A DNA stretch of 64,000 nt, from contig NC_034412.1 in the NCBI RefSeq assembly GCF_002078875.1, forward strand, positions 30,676,335 to 30,740,334. Reading direction: 5' to 3'. The number at the start of each line of letters is the position of its first letter. Within the stretch, counting starts at the first letter, position 1. Shown in pieces: positions 35,517-48,686 of this stretch. The notes below the pieces were generated by a model. That model ran no database searches, had not been told where the DNA came from, and saw only the letters and a list, made by a program, of their open reading frames with translations. This stretch comes from Numida meleagris. Taxonomy: Eukaryota; Chordata; Aves; Galliformes; Numididae. Position numbers and translations under genes: made by a program.

Positions 35517-38500
35517 GTGAGTTGAAATCATAAAATATGATGAAAATATGATGAAATCATATTTTGTAGCTTTTTATAGAAGGAGTCTGAATTATACTGG
35601 AATTTTACTTCTGTTTGGTTTCATCTCCCTTTCCCCACCGCTGGTAAGATGCATGACAGGAGGAACTGGGGCTTTTTGATTTCTTGGTTTTAGTGAAGAT
35701 AAGCCAATTCATTACCAAACCTGGATGTTTTCTGATAAAATAGGTACTTCTGTTCTTTTAAGGAATGTGTAAAACTGCTTGAACCTGTATTGTAAATATA
35801 GTTTGTGAATCTATATGTAGGCCTTTTGTTTGTGTTTTTTTTTTTTTAAACATGCATCCAAAATGTAGTGATTAAATCTGGCCTCTCATGGGACCTTTAG
35901 CATTAACTTACCTCCATTAGATCGTGGTTAGCCTTGGGCCAGTCTTAGGTTCCGATTTTTCATCTTTTTTTCTTGTTAAAGCAGAATAATAAATGTCTTC
36001 AAACTCCCTGCTCTCAGCCTCTATTAGTGCTGGAAAGAGTTATTATGCTAAAGGCTGTGACAGTGTAATAATGAGGGGAAAATAGAAAGAAAATAGGTAA
36101 GAATCCATGCTACTGGGCTCCAAAAGCACTTTCCTTTTGTTCTGAAAATGCTACAATAAATATCTGTGGACTCTACCACGACATTTAGATAAGCAGGAAC
36201 ACAGCTTCTGGCCCACACACGAAGAGCACTGTCCCTGTCTTTTTTTTTTTTTTTTAATCTGTCTTTCTCTGAAGCCATAAATTCATGCGACTTTTTTGTG
36301 AACACTACAGAAATAATGTGAGCAGACAACCCATTTTAGGGCACATTTTTGGAGAACAGTTGTTTTCTTAAATGAAGTTCATTAAAAGTGAGTGGCTTGC
36401 CAGGAGTTGTCTTGCTCTGGCAAGCACAAGCCATACGCATGGAAAGCCGGCAGCACATCTGTAACATCTTTGACCCTCACCAGTTACTAAACCAGTGTAG
36501 CTTCTTCAGGCTATCTTATACTTTCATTCTGATTTAAGCCTGTAATGTCACTGACATATGTCTACATATCATCTTATATGAAAGAGAATATTTTAGAAGA
36601 AAAGATGCTTGGCTGGGGTTAAGAGACTGTGTTCCTGTTTCATTGTAATGTTTATTTCTTTCTAACTCATGCATCTGACTTGAAACAGTAATGATATTCT
36701 TGGATCGGTCCTCAGGTGTTTAATGTCCCCTCAGAAAACTACCACTCCCACCCCCCTGAAAAAAAAAACACCCACAAATAATGAGCAGTCCCAAAGACTT
36801 TTTGTTTAATTGCTCTGAAAGTGATGGAAATTCTATACTTCACGAACCAAACATCCAAAAGCATGGACTAGACTGGAAATGAGCCTGAATTGGTGTTCGA
36901 GGGAGACAAACAGGTTGCTGCATATTGCTCCTGTTTTGTTCATCTCCCTGGTGAAAAAGCTTCTGTCTCCTGCAAGGTGGAAGCGTATCCACATAAATTC
37001 TAGCCTGCTTACGTGAGAGGTTCTGGCAGAACAGTTCATCCTTTATCAGACTGCCAACTGCAGGGGTTGTATAGGAATGGAGAAAACCTGTTATCTCCTT
37101 GTGGAGTGAACAGATGAAGAAGCTCCAATGAGAGAAGAAGCTGTGCACCTACAAGTCTTATGTAGATAAGAGAATAAAACCTGCATTTGGGTTGACAAGG
37201 AGGAGAGTTAATCAAACTTCCCAGTGCTTTTTGTTCCTTTCACTTGCCTTTCAAACATGATAATGCTGCTTAGGCATCTGCAGAGAGGGAGGTGGCCTCA
37301 GAAAAAGATGTAACTGGGACAAGCAATTACAGACCTGGAAAATGAAAGTCAGCCAGCATGCAGTCAGCATGATCTGCTGGAGGGTGGTGAGGAATTTGTG
37401 AACAAGTGTCTTTTCTGTCCCACTTTCCTTCCAACCCTCCTTGTCAGGCTGTAGGAACATAAAGATGGGACAGCCTCAGAAAAGGAAAATGATCGTTTGT
37501 TTCACTGCAAATCTCTGTAAGCCAGCTGAAGTAGAACAGATGCAAGAGATAACAGGGTATTTCTGAAGACTGCTGTTTTAAATCATGGACTTTCATACAT
37601 GCTCATTTTGGACCTAAGTTTTCACTGTCCTAATTAAAAACAAAATAAAATACAATAAAATAAATCCCAGTTTATATGATTACATGACAGAGATGACTTT
37701 ATATCTGTTTTAACTTGGTAGCTATCACTTAATCTCAAATGAGCATGCAGAAGTGCTAAATAAGTAGTGCTGCACCGAGCCCATGTTTTACAAAAGAAAG
37801 CGTTCCAAAAGAACCATGCATGATTCCAGCTTCTTTGCTAGACAGCTGGCTCCGATCAGAGTGGCAATTTGTTACTCATTAGTAGAGTCATCTTGCTCTT
37901 GGCTGTACTATAAACAGAGCTTGTTTGACTCTCCTTCAGAAATAACAGTTAATGCTAGCCCTTTATTAATAATACAGTGTATGGTGATAATAGCCACATA
38001 GTGGTTGAAGAAGCACTTTCGATCCCTTGTCCTAATTGTGGCTTTAAGAATAAAAAAAAATAATACTGATGTTGAATAGAAATTAGGGATAAGAAGTGAA
38101 TTAACTTTAAGTAAATTTTATACCAGGTCTGAAATTATTTTTCTAGTACTTTATTGCTTGTATAAGCAAAATACAATCAACATGAATATGACAAAAAAAT
38201 TTCTTCTTTTGTCTTTTCGAAAAAGTTAAATAGGAAATTTTGACCTGGGAAGAATGACTTATGGGCCACCTGAGAACTGAAAAGTATCTCATAAGAGCGT
38301 GTAATCACCATTTACAGCAATGGACAGAACTGCTTAGCGCTTCCTGGGGCTGTCTTACTTTTTTTTTTCTTTTTGTCTGAGCAGAGCCTGAATAGAAACT
38401 GATTGAAGCCAGATTTTTTGTTATTGAGATTTTTTCTTCCTCCATGGATACTGCATTTGGGATTTTTGAAAGAATGTCTCGGCTTCCTTTACTCTGGATC

Positions 38501-39539
38501 TTAGGAAACACTGAAGTAGTTTAGACATGGCTAACATGACTGTGTATGAGGTAAAAAGAGACTAAACCATTCTGCATGGGTGGTAGTTCTACAAAGAATT
38601 TCAGAGCCAAAGAGAGGTGATAGAAATGATTGGTAAAGTGTGGGGTTAGCAGTAATAAATTACTTGTGGCATTGAAAATGGCAATTTTATATTGTCTGTT
38701 TTTCCAAACTCCTCAATTATTTTTGGGAATTATGAGCTGAAGCCTCTTTTTGATTCTATGAAAGAAGCAAGGCCAGAGACTGATTAAAAATCTGTAGTTA
38801 CTGTGTAGTAAGGACTTACTCTCAGGTTTTATTTACAGATTTCCTTCCTCATACAACTTTTAAAAGCAAGTTCTACACAGCAGTGAGCTTTTGCCGGAGT
38901 CAAGATCTCATCTCTGCTGTTATGGTTAAGGGTGCACCATAGTTTATACCTGAATTCCCTTCTAAAAGCATGTTTTGTGTTTTTTTTTTTTAACTGCGTC
39001 TCTCATGTATTACCATTTTGTCAGTTGATATATTCCCTCTCTTGGTGAAAGGTTTGACGAGGACTATTCAAGCATCAAACAGAGGGGTGCCAGATCCTGG
39101 TAAGGTTGCTCTTTTTCATCTCACCTTTGAAGTGGGATATGCCAAAGCCAGCAAAGCCTTACTCTAAAACATCCACCACAAAACTCAAACATCAGTCAGT
39201 CTTTGTATAAGAGTATATGCTCAGTTCCTTAAAGTGACTGCAAAATCCGTTCTCCTTTTCACTAAAATACAGGCAGAAGTTGAGTTAATTTAGTTGTAAA
39301 TTTGTTTTGTGTTTCCCTAAACACATTTACTTCTGGGGCAGATTTTTTTCTTGCCTGTATTCTCTCTTGCAGTGGTAGAAAGAGATGCTACCTAGGGGAA
39401 GCATGTAAGCCTACTTACTTTCTGCAGATAAGTCCTCAGCAGTTGGAGTTGTATCAGGGACATGAGAGGCTACATCCCTACCTGTTAGAATTCATTTTTA
39501 TCCTTTTAGTACTGTGAGTCTTGATCTTTGCACCTGCTG
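35517..39539. other. AT-rich single-copy sequence
   Basis: No gene or mobile element is recognised. It includes a 16-base T run at 36240-36255. Open frames on the minus strand (36048-36329, 36840-37148, 37251-37460) are short and without motifs. The stretch at about 37740-38000 is non-repetitive and of balanced composition, and might be conserved noncoding sequence, but nothing in the bases alone proves it. Confidence 0.45.
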
Positions 39540-40890
39540 TCCATGAATATCTCATTCCTTTGTGAACCTTCTGATAGTATCTTCCTCCAGCCTTCTTCCT
39601 CCAGCAGCAAGTCCTAGAACTTTGATATCCACTGTGTAAAGAAGTACTTTCTTGTTTTTTTTCTTGATAAAATTATTTCCCTTTTAGTTTCACCATATGC
39701 CCCCTACTTGTGGTGCATTAAAAGGTGAGAAGATAAAGTTCTTCATGTTGTTTGTATGATCTTAGAAAACTTTATTCCCTTTCCCTTAGACTTTCTTCTA
39801 TCCTCTCTTTTTAATCTTTCTTCTTAGGGCAGCTTCTCCAACCCTTTAAAAATTACAGTTGCCTCCATTATACTTTTTCCAGCTCCACTACATGCTTGTA
39901 AACTGACCTTGCCCAGCATTGCACACTGTATTGAAGATGTGGGATTATATGAACCCTTCATTGTTCTTAGCAATGTTCCTAGGGCCAAATGCTCTGTTCT
40001 CCTTCCCCCTTCCCCCCCCCCCCTTTTTTTTTAAATTTTTGGCTGCTAAATTACATTTGGCCAGCTTGACTAGAAAGAACAATTTGACAAGCATGGCTCC
40101 ATAATCTCTGAGTTTTGACTTGCAATTCTGAGGTAATCATCATCTAAGTATGGTTTACGCTATTTTCCCTGAATATACTCTTCTGTATTGGAACTTTGAT
40201 TTCCTACATTTTTGCCTGCTTACTCATAATTGGAATGTCCTGCTGGCATTCTATGCCATTGGCAGGCTGACCAGCTGAAAGAGCTTAGTTGTACTGTTAG
40301 TATCCTTTCACTGGTTATTATTTAATTTGAACTGACTGCTTAGTTAGTGTTGAATTTACTGACTGTACTTGAAATAAATGGTCCTAGAAGTGATCCTTGG
40401 GGATCCTTAACCCTAATCCTCCATCCTGAAAAATGACCACTTAGACCCATCCTTTGCTATTTGACCTTTATTTTAGTTCATAATATAAGATTATCTCCAA
40501 TCCAGTGGCAGTTACTTCAATAGCCTTTATTACTGTTAATATCTACAGTGCTCTCAGGTGAATCCTATTGGGCCCTCGTGACATCTGATCATTCCATCTG
40601 GTTTATTACCTTACGTTCTCTGAGCTTTCTGCTAGGAGAAATAATCTGATTGCAGGAATCTTCCTGACATTTTTGATGAGGACCACCAAAACGGTAAGTG
40701 AGCTTTCTGCTATGGTCTTAGTCATCTCAGGAGCTTCCTTCACCCTTTTTATTGTTGAACTGTCCCTCTCAGTTCCTTGTTGGCTTCTTTCTTTGAGTTT
40801 CAAAAGTTTCAAACTTTTTGCTCTGAAAATTCTTTGCAAACTGCTCCTCAAATCTCTTTTTAGTTCTCCAGTCTGAGAATAGATGATAAC
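39540..40890 (-). mobile_element. Ancient CR1/L3-like LINE, minus strand
   Basis: A colinear set of weak matches follows the order of old tetrapod CR1/L3-type LINEs read antisense. They are ACTGTGTAAAGAAGTACTT (about 39631-39649), CACACTGTATTGAAGATGTGGG (about 39922-39943), TGGTCCTAGAAGTGATCCTTGGGG (about 40379-40402), CATCCTGAAAAATGACCA (about 40422-40439) and the CCATCTGGTTTATTACCTTA region (about 40592-40611), followed by a poorly conserved ORF2 region to about 40890. The CTTGGGG block corresponds to the start of the RT G-VPQG region on the sense strand. The edges are approximate, and insertions such as a C/T run at 40012-40032 interrupt it. It is heavily mutated, so insertion probably predates the avian radiation; that age is inferred from divergence and the family's known distribution. 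Confidence 0.65.
40012..40032 (+). repeat. C12T9 homopolymer tract
   Basis: Twelve C followed by nine T, inside the ancient LINE. Confidence 0.95.
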
Positions 40891-43017
40891 ACTTCCTCTA
40901 TGATGGTCTCTGTAAAATTCTTTCCTATTGAGGCTTGCTTGGGTTTTAGTCCATATTATTTAGTTTAAATTTATTCCATTTACAAAAAATAAAAATAAAA
41001 ATTGAGTGTTCTGTAAACTATGTAAGAGAACTTGATTTGTTACCTAATTTTGATCTTTTCATTTAATATGCATTTTTCTTGATCAGTTTTCATCCATCTA
41101 CAAATTAGCTGCTCAGTTTGAATCTGAACGGATGATCTTCCTTTATTTCAGAGCACTACTAGTTGTGCTAGTATGATGTATTTCTCATGAGCTATCCTCA
41201 AATACTAGCCTGAAACACTGTGCAGTGACTTCCAAGATCTTACTGTGTTGAATTTTTTACTTACGTAATTTGTATGAGTCTTACCCATTTGTGGAATCGA
41301 ATTGGAGATTGTGGGTTGTCATTTACTAAAAAAACAAACAAACAAACAAAACTTGATATGTGTTTTATCATTCATGCATGAGATGGCTGTAGGTTCATTT
41401 AATCATTGCAGAAACAAAAATGTTGAAATAGATTGCTTTTAGTTCAAATATCAGATATTTTTTGTTGGTAACGTTTAAGCTTGTTCTGTCTTTGTTTCAC
41501 TGAGTCCATGTATTTCAATTTTTGCAATTTTCTTCCATACACAAAATCCTAGACTTACTGAAGTTGACGAAAATTTTGCCTTTAAATGGTGAATATAGCC
41601 TGATGCCTTCCTGTAACTTTTTGCAGAATTATGCAGTTGCTTTTTCTTAGTTCACCTTCATATCGCATCTAACAAACATTCCTCTGTGTATGCTTATCCC
41701 GTTCAGGGACTTTGGCCTTGCTCTTGGGTAATAAGTCTGTGTATTCCTCTTTGTTGTGCATATATACAATGATAGTAATCTGTATGTTTCTAAAACTAGG
41801 GATCCTTACTGTAGAGTAAATGCCAGCTTCCGTTCTGTCTATACTCTGGAACTTTTCCATTTACTTAGTTTCTATTCCTTTTGCTCACCGCTTTTTTCCA
41901 AAATGCTAACTAAAATAACAATTGTTCTTGAATTGGGATGAGGTTGCTTGTTGGAAAACAGCAGAAAATTGTCATTGCTTTTAGGACATTTTCTTTATTT
42001 ATGGTAGCAACTTCTGTCATCACAGAGCTCTCACTTTGTCATGTTCCAGCAACTTAGGTTTTTCTACTGATTCTTCTGAATACACAGGCAGAAAATACAT
42101 TCAAATACCAATGCATAAAACTAGAAGGTTTAGAAAACAATCCACTGGAGAGGCATTGGGTTATGTATTTACCTTAGTTCTACCTCTGTTTTTTTTTTCT
42201 TTCTGCACTTCCCTGCAAGAGTAATGAAATGTGTTCACTTGGCTTTTTGTATGCAGTTAGAATTTTAACTTACTCTGGAGGAAGAGCTAGTTCATAACTC
42301 AATAGAACTGACTGGGATCATAAGTTATTTAGTTCTGCTCCTTGTGATAAAATCTGGACACAAAGCCATTTATTATGTTTTGTCTGCCCTCTCAGCCCTG
42401 TAAGCTGACTCAGAGCTAAACAATTAAAGTGGCAAATTGATTTGTTTACAATGCAAATCTGAGCTAGATTGGAAATAATACAAAAGGCATAACCAAGTAT
42501 GTGTTTCATAGTGTAGGTTAGCCTGAAATGAAATAGATTTAGTTGATCTGTGCTTAGGGATGCTGTACATTTACTGATTCACAACTGCCTTGCGGTTCTC
42601 AGCGACTGTAAAGGATCTGATGCTGCTGCCCCCAGCCTGCTCAGACACATGCTGTGAGAAAAGAGGCTTGCTTCATACTTGGTTTTATCATGATGTGTAA
42701 TATAAAAGAGACTTTTCCATGTAGAGCTCTGGAAGAAAAAAAGCAGAAAAGATACTGTGTCTGGAAATACTCTATGTATTTATGCCTAAATTGAAATTTT
42801 ATTTACTTGGAGAGAAATGTGATGAAAATGGGGACAGAATCATTTAAGATGGAGATAGTGCCTCATAAATATATTATTATAAAACAATAAAGGAAGAATT
42901 TTATTTTCCTTTGTACAGTCCTCATGCAAAGTTGGTACAGAAATTTTATAAAAGCCAAATTGTAAACAGTCATTCATTAATCCATTTTGCCCCCCTTTGA
43001 GTCTAAGCTTCAGGAAC
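40891..43017. other. AT-rich sequence, possibly more ancient repeat
   Basis: No gene is recognised. The T-rich sequence to about 42080 has a style similar to the ancient LINE before it and may be an unrecognisable continuation. It contains an (AAAC)n run at 41328-41352. Confidence 0.35.
41328..41352 (+). repeat. (AAAC)n simple repeat
   Basis: About five AAAC units follow a short A run. Confidence 0.95.
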
Positions 43018-43280
43018 ACAGAGAGGTAACGGTCTTCAGTTGTGTCAGAGGAGGCTCAGGTTGGATGTGTAAGGAAAAATCTCTACTTAGAAAGAGTGGT
43101 GAGGCATTGGAATAAGCTGCCCACGAAGTGATGGAGGCATTGTCCCTGGAAGTCTTCAAGAAATGTGTAGATGTGGTGTTTAGGGGCATGGTTTAGTGGA
43201 ATGATGGTGACAGCTCTACAGTTGGACTAGGTGATCTTAGTGGTCTTTTCCAACCTCAATGAGTCTATGACTCTATGATG
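43018..43280 (+). mobile_element. CR1 LINE 3' end, plus strand
   Basis: The extreme CR1 3' end: the GGAGGCTCAGGTTGGATGT-like segment, AGAAAGAGTGGTGAGGCATTGG (SERVV-HW coding), GGAAGTCTTCAAGAAATGTGTAGATG (LEVFKK coding) and the 3' UTR block GGTCTTTTCCAACCTCAATG. It ends in two CTATGA-type octamers at about 43264-43280. It belongs to a similar subfamily to the copies at 2608-3750 and 53288-53804, and is strongly 5'-truncated. Confidence 0.92.
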
Positions 43281-45911
43281 TGGTAAATGCTATACTTCAG
43301 CTCATGGCAGGGGATGCATCATAGATTCTTCCCTGCAAGATATTCCTGGAAACCTTCAGGTAAAGTTGATAGTCTCGTGTAAACTCATTTTCCAAGTTGT
43401 CATTATATAGAACAAATGTGTAATGTAAAGGACAGTAATTTGCTAGCTGTTTTTATGCGGGATAATTGTTTTCGTTTATACGAGGCCACATGCTTTTCAT
43501 ACTGATCAGGTATCGTGTATTTAGTACTGAATACAGTGAAGAGCAGTGGTAAGCAAGGTCCGTTTCCTTTTGAAGACATAGTTGGCTATGTAACATGAGC
43601 ATCACCTTTCTTAAAGGTTACAGTCATGTTTGGAAGCACTGCTTTGTTGTTGGCTTTCCAAAAACAATGGTTGCAATTCTAGGGAAACAGCTTATTCATC
43701 AAGTAAGCTTTTGAAGAAGCAACTGCAAAGATGTAAGTGATCTTTAAGCAGGAATTGAGCACTAGAGGAAAAACCGAACTGATGCATAAATTTATGTGTT
43801 TGATAAATGAAAATAACTCAAAATTAAGTTATTAGTTTGAAATACTTAAAGTATTTGCTCCTGAATCACCATTGCCATTTGGTCACCTCTTAATTTTAAA
43901 AAACATACTAAATTGTCAGAGGTAATGGATTATATAACGTGAAATATTTAGTACATCTCAAAGGAGTCTAAAACATTTGAATACTATCACTTTTTGTGAA
44001 AGTGAATCAATTTAAAACAATTGTCTCTCTTTGTATTTAATGTCTTTTTACAGTAGTTCTGGATTTCCTATGCTTGTACAAATGGTACTGGCATATGCTA
44101 GGAATTTCTTTTTTTGAACCTACTTCAAAGTAAAGCGTCAGGAGCGTAGATCAAAACCATCACAAAGCTACATACATACATAGATATAGATATATATTTA
44201 TGTATTTTAATCAAGAGTCCAAAGGAAGATTAGAAACAGCATCCTCCTGATTTCATTACTGGGAAAGCAAACATTTTAAATCAGTGTTCAAGTGTTGTGA
44301 TGATAAGGATAGTTGACTAAGAACAGAAAGACGCCTTGCTTTGTTAAAAATAATAACCCCACTCCCTAGAAGGCTGAAAATACTAAAATAACTCCAACTG
44401 GAAAAGCTCTAAATATGGAATCCTCACTAAGTTGACTGGAAGAGTTGCTGTTGCATCTGAAATTGTTTGCTGTATTGATATTTTGATTGATATATTGGTA
44501 TTTACAAACTTCTGTTGTGGGTATCAGAATATGGTACACCAGAAAGCTTTCAGTGTTTCCATATATTATCAGTTCATGTCACTGATTTGCTTTCAATATT
44601 TGCACAGCAATTCATATTTGTGTTGCTGTTTGTATTTCCTTCTAAGTTAATGTACCTAATTCATTATGGATGGCTTTTAGCAAATGCAAGAAAGTTCAGC
44701 CTTGAATGATAAAGCTCATCTACTTTCTCTGAAGTTTCTATCCTGACTGGCAGAATACAAATAAAAACTATGCTTATTCAGATTAATGGTTGTAAACCAG
44801 AAAACTGACTTGTCCTAAGATTTTTGTTTTCTAATTTTTACAAAATATGTTATTATAACAGTCTCTAAATTTTATTGATAGTTTCATTAGTAAAAGCATT
44901 TAATAATAGCATACACTTTGTATTACTTACTCTTCTATTAATGACTTTCACAATATTAATTCTAGCAATTTCTGTTGGTTTTCTAACATGACATTTGTTT
45001 ATACTTACTTCATTGCTTGCCCTATTTAATGTACCAGTGTATCTAATCTAGTCTGAATTTCTACATAATTGGAATGGGAATAGTTTTCATCATATTCTTC
45101 ACTTACAATGAAGAAATATTTCCTGTTTCATTTCATATGAAATGACCAAGGGTTTGGGGAATCTTGACCGGACAAACTCTTAAATTGTTTTGCAGGCATT
45201 ATTCACAAAATTTACTCCAATACAAATGTCTGTCAATGTACATTTGATTTACAAACCCCCCCCCCCCCCCCAAACATTCTCAGCAGCAATGGTGATCGTT
45301 AAAGCAGACATTACATGCTAATATTTAGCTGATATTATGAAAATAAAACACCTGTCAACTGAGCTTAAGAAAATCAATTTTGCCAGGTTTGGATTCATAA
45401 ACTAGGAGCTGGAGCAACAGAAAATTGCTGGAGATGGTCACAGGTAGCTCGAGACCTTAATGCTGAGCAGTGGCAGAATAGAGCATCTCCCTGCTCCGCT
45501 TCCTTGCTATTAAATGTGCTGTTATGTTATATGAAAAAGAATGTGTTTGTCATGTCTTTAGTTGGCAGTGACTCAAAAGAGCAAAACTTTTTCCATGTTC
45601 AGAAGAATATGCACAAAAGAGAGATGGAAGTAAATCCAAAGCTTGTTGGTATGGAGCACGAGAGTAAGGCAACAGTGAATTTTTAGCTGCTTGATGAGCT
45701 AGGTACTTGATCCTTCTTCCTATCTCTTGTTAACATGTGTATTGATCAAATGGATCATTTTGTGAACTGTACTGTGATCTTTCTTTTTGTCTTGCAGAGT
45801 GTTTTGAGTCATGGAGGAATCTAATGAGTGCTGACACTGTTGCAAATTAGGCTGCTGGGAAGGAGAGGGGACTGAAGTGCGTAGGAACAGTCCGTCTTCC
45901 CAGAGGTTGCT
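43281..45911. other. AT-rich single-copy sequence
   Basis: No gene or mobile element is recognised. It includes an AT-rich low-complexity run at about 44170-44206 and a C16 run at 45256-45271. Confidence 0.5.
45256..45271 (+). repeat. C16 homopolymer
   Basis: Sixteen consecutive C, a stretch prone to sequencing length error. Confidence 0.95.
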
Positions 45912-46055
45912 CACAGAATCAGAGAATCGCAAGGGGTGGAAGGGGCCTCAAGAGATCATTGAATCCAACTCGTCTGCTGAAGCAGGTCCCCTACAGTAGG
46001 TCACACAGGTGGGTGTCCATATGGGCCTTGAATATTTCCATAGAAGCAGACTCCT
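45912..46055 (-). mobile_element. CR1 LINE 3' end, minus strand
   Basis: Read on the plus strand, CACAGAATCAGAGAATCGC is a decayed octamer tail, followed by GGGGTGGAAGGGGCCTC, AGAGATCATTGAATCCAACTC, GGTCACACAGGTGGGTGTCC and CCTTGAATATTTCCA. These are diagnostic of the CR1 3' end antisense. Only about 145 bases are kept, and the internal part diverges in its last 20 bases. It is a different subfamily from the 2608-3750 copy. Confidence 0.92.
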
Positions 46056-47206
46056 GCCTGTCTTTGAAATTTAGATGGAAAGATTTGGTCAGTAGTTAAG
46101 ACAGTTTTAAATATCAAAAAAAGAAAAGGAAAATAGATGCTGCCCATGAATCTAACAGTCTAGGTAGGCTCATGAGGCTCCAAATAGGTGTAGACAAGTG
46201 CAAGAGCAGAACAGGGCTGCCTACTGGCAAACCCAAGTTTTAAAAAGTGAGGCAACCAATACATAGAGATACAAGTCCAAATCTTAAAATCATAACTATA
46301 ATTACTCCCCAAGCCCCCCAAAACAAAATTAACTTGTCATTGTGTTAATCCTGAGCATGAGTATTCCCACTACCTCACTATATTTCATGTCAGCTACTCA
46401 TTCAAATTTCTGACATTCTCATGGTCTGCTAAATGGAAGTATCATTTGTAGTTTCCTTCCAGATCAGACTGACTGCTCTTCACCTTGTGTCAGAATGATG
46501 TGAAGGAAAGATGTCAGTTAAGTAGGCAATTTTTTTGAACTTCAGTGCCATTTTGGTGGTTTGACACTGTGCTGCTTGCCAAATCGTGTCCCTTGATACT
46601 GGCTCGTATTTGTAGAGCAACCTCAGTGTCTCATGGATGCATTCTTGACGTATTTTGACTCTGTCATTAATGTCTGATGTTTTCTAATAGAGTTCCATAA
46701 CAACAAATTTTGGGGGGTTCAGGATAGATCTCCTTTGTCATCTAAGAAGTTGGATAACATGCCAGTAAGCTGGACTCCTCTTTAAAATATCCCTTTCTGG
46801 TGGGGGGAAAACAGCAACAACAAAAACTTATTTCAAAAGAAAATGGTGTCACATCACTGTCAGACATATCATATGTATAAGCCTAGTGATATAACATGAA
46901 GTTCGGGAAAAAAATTCTGAAACATCCACCATTCATGAAATGAATCCCTTTCCATTCCAAATACTTTGTATGTAAATTATTACTATATGTTACATTTCAT
47001 TACCTGAACTTAAATAGCCAGAAGCTGAGGATCTGAACTGGATCTTGTCATCTAGTGGCTACTGCTTTTGGATTTTACAATCAGTGTGTGTGTGTTTGGC
47101 CATCAAAAATATTTGGTTTTCATCTTCTCTGATATGAAATCTTATCTGTATTTCATTATCCACCAAGTTCAGGGTTGTTCAGATGTTCTTCTAGGTTTTG
47201 TGCTAT
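46056..47206. other. AT-rich single-copy sequence
   Basis: No gene or mobile element is recognised. Confidence 0.5.
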
Positions 47207-47772
47207 CATATCATAGAATGGCCTGGGTTGAAAAGGACCTCAAAGATCATCTAGTCTCAACCCCCGAGTGCAGGGTCGCCAACCACTAGACCAGGCTGCC
47301 CAGAGCCACGTCCAGCCTGGCCTTGAATGCCTCCAGGCATGGGGCATCCTCAACCTCCCTGGGCAACCTGTTCCAGTGCATCACCACCCTCTTGTGTGAA
47401 AAACTTCCTCCTAATAGCTAACTTAAACCTCCCCTGTCTCAGTTTAAAACCATTCCCCCTTGTCCTATCGCTATCCACCCTTGTGAACAATCATTCCCCC
47501 TCCTGTTTATACGCTCCCTTCAAGTATTGGAAGGCTACAATGAGATCTCCCTGGCCTCAGGCCTGGGCGGAGTACTCCAGATGGGGACAAGAGCTGAGTA
47601 GAGGGGGACCACCACCTCCCTCTCCCTGGTGGCCACTCCTCTTTTAATGCAGCCCAGGACATAGTTGGCCTTCCGGGCTGCCAGCACACACTGCTGGCTC
47701 GTGTCCAGCTTCTCGTCCATCAGGACCCCCAAGTCCCTCTCTACAGGACTGCTGTCGAGGAGTTCTTCCCCC
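47207..47772 (-). mobile_element. CR1 LINE 3' part with internal deletion, minus strand
   Basis: The sense strand is minus. The 3' end sits at 47207 (ATCATAGAATGGCC tail), followed by the well-preserved 3' UTR and ORF2 end. On the plus strand the blocks TCCCTGGGCAACCTGTTCCAG, AAACCATTCCCCCTTGTCCT and CTGCCAGCACACACTGCTGG are characteristic. Around 47554-47566 the sequence jumps from the block ending GAGATCTCCCTGG to the block beginning GCCTGGGCGGAGTACTCCAG, so roughly 100 bases or more of ORF2 are missing there. A minus frame at 47535-47732 still reads CR1 residues such as [16 protein letters not shown]. It is 5'-truncated at about 47772. Confidence 0.93.
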
Positions 47773-48686
47773 TTTTTGCTTAGTTGTATAGCATTTTAAA
47801 AAGTTTGTTAATAATTGCACTAAAACAAGTAACATGTCACATTCTATCTCACACAAGTTCATTAAATTCTTTGTATTCAACATGGTTTTGGTTTCAATGC
47901 TTTAAAAAAAAAACCCAAAACCTACAAACTGCTGTTTCTCCCAGCCCTTCTCTGCTGGTGCTACCTTGGCATCTAAAATTGCCTTGCTGTGACAAGTTTC
48001 CCTTTTAGTGTGTCAGTAAAGTCTAGTTATTTTTCTCTCTGTCCCCAGCTTCCAATAGAAAAGTTCATATATAATATTTAAAAAGTGAGTACTGAATCCA
48101 CTTATGGTGGAACTGACTTCTCTGTAATTGTTTTTTTTTCCTGTTTAGGGAAAGAAGAGCTGGCATGCAATTCTCTTGTTTATGCACTTATGTGGAAATA
48201 AAAACATTCTGAGAGCAATTTAAGTAAATAAGTTTAATATATTTGTGACAGGACCCCTGGCAACTAGAGCTTTGGGTTATACCTGTTTCTTCCCTTCCTG
48301 TTTCATGAGCAGCTAAAGAAGGTAATAAAGCTTGTAAGCTGAAAGCCATGTTTTAGTAGAATATAAGGTAATTAACTCTTTAAACAGAGTAATCGTAGAG
48401 TAATGTGAAAGACGGATTAGATGTAAAATAGGTCTATAAGCAGCTCTCTTCCTGTCAGCTGTCTTCCTGCATGCAGGTTCATTTTCTTAAAAGTTTGATT
48501 TCAGACCCAGATGGCTTTCTGGATCTAATAGTTTCTCTCTGCCCCTCTCTTGTCAAAGTTGATGAATCAAGCATTTAAGGTGTAAATGCCCACCTAAGAC
48601 CCTATAGACACTTCAAACCTGTAAGTGTGGTGGCAGAGTGGCCAAGATCTCTTAGCCTTGTTCAAGCCTTATGCTGATGTACAAGA
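47773..48686. other. AT-rich single-copy sequence
   Basis: No gene or mobile element is recognised. Confidence 0.5.
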
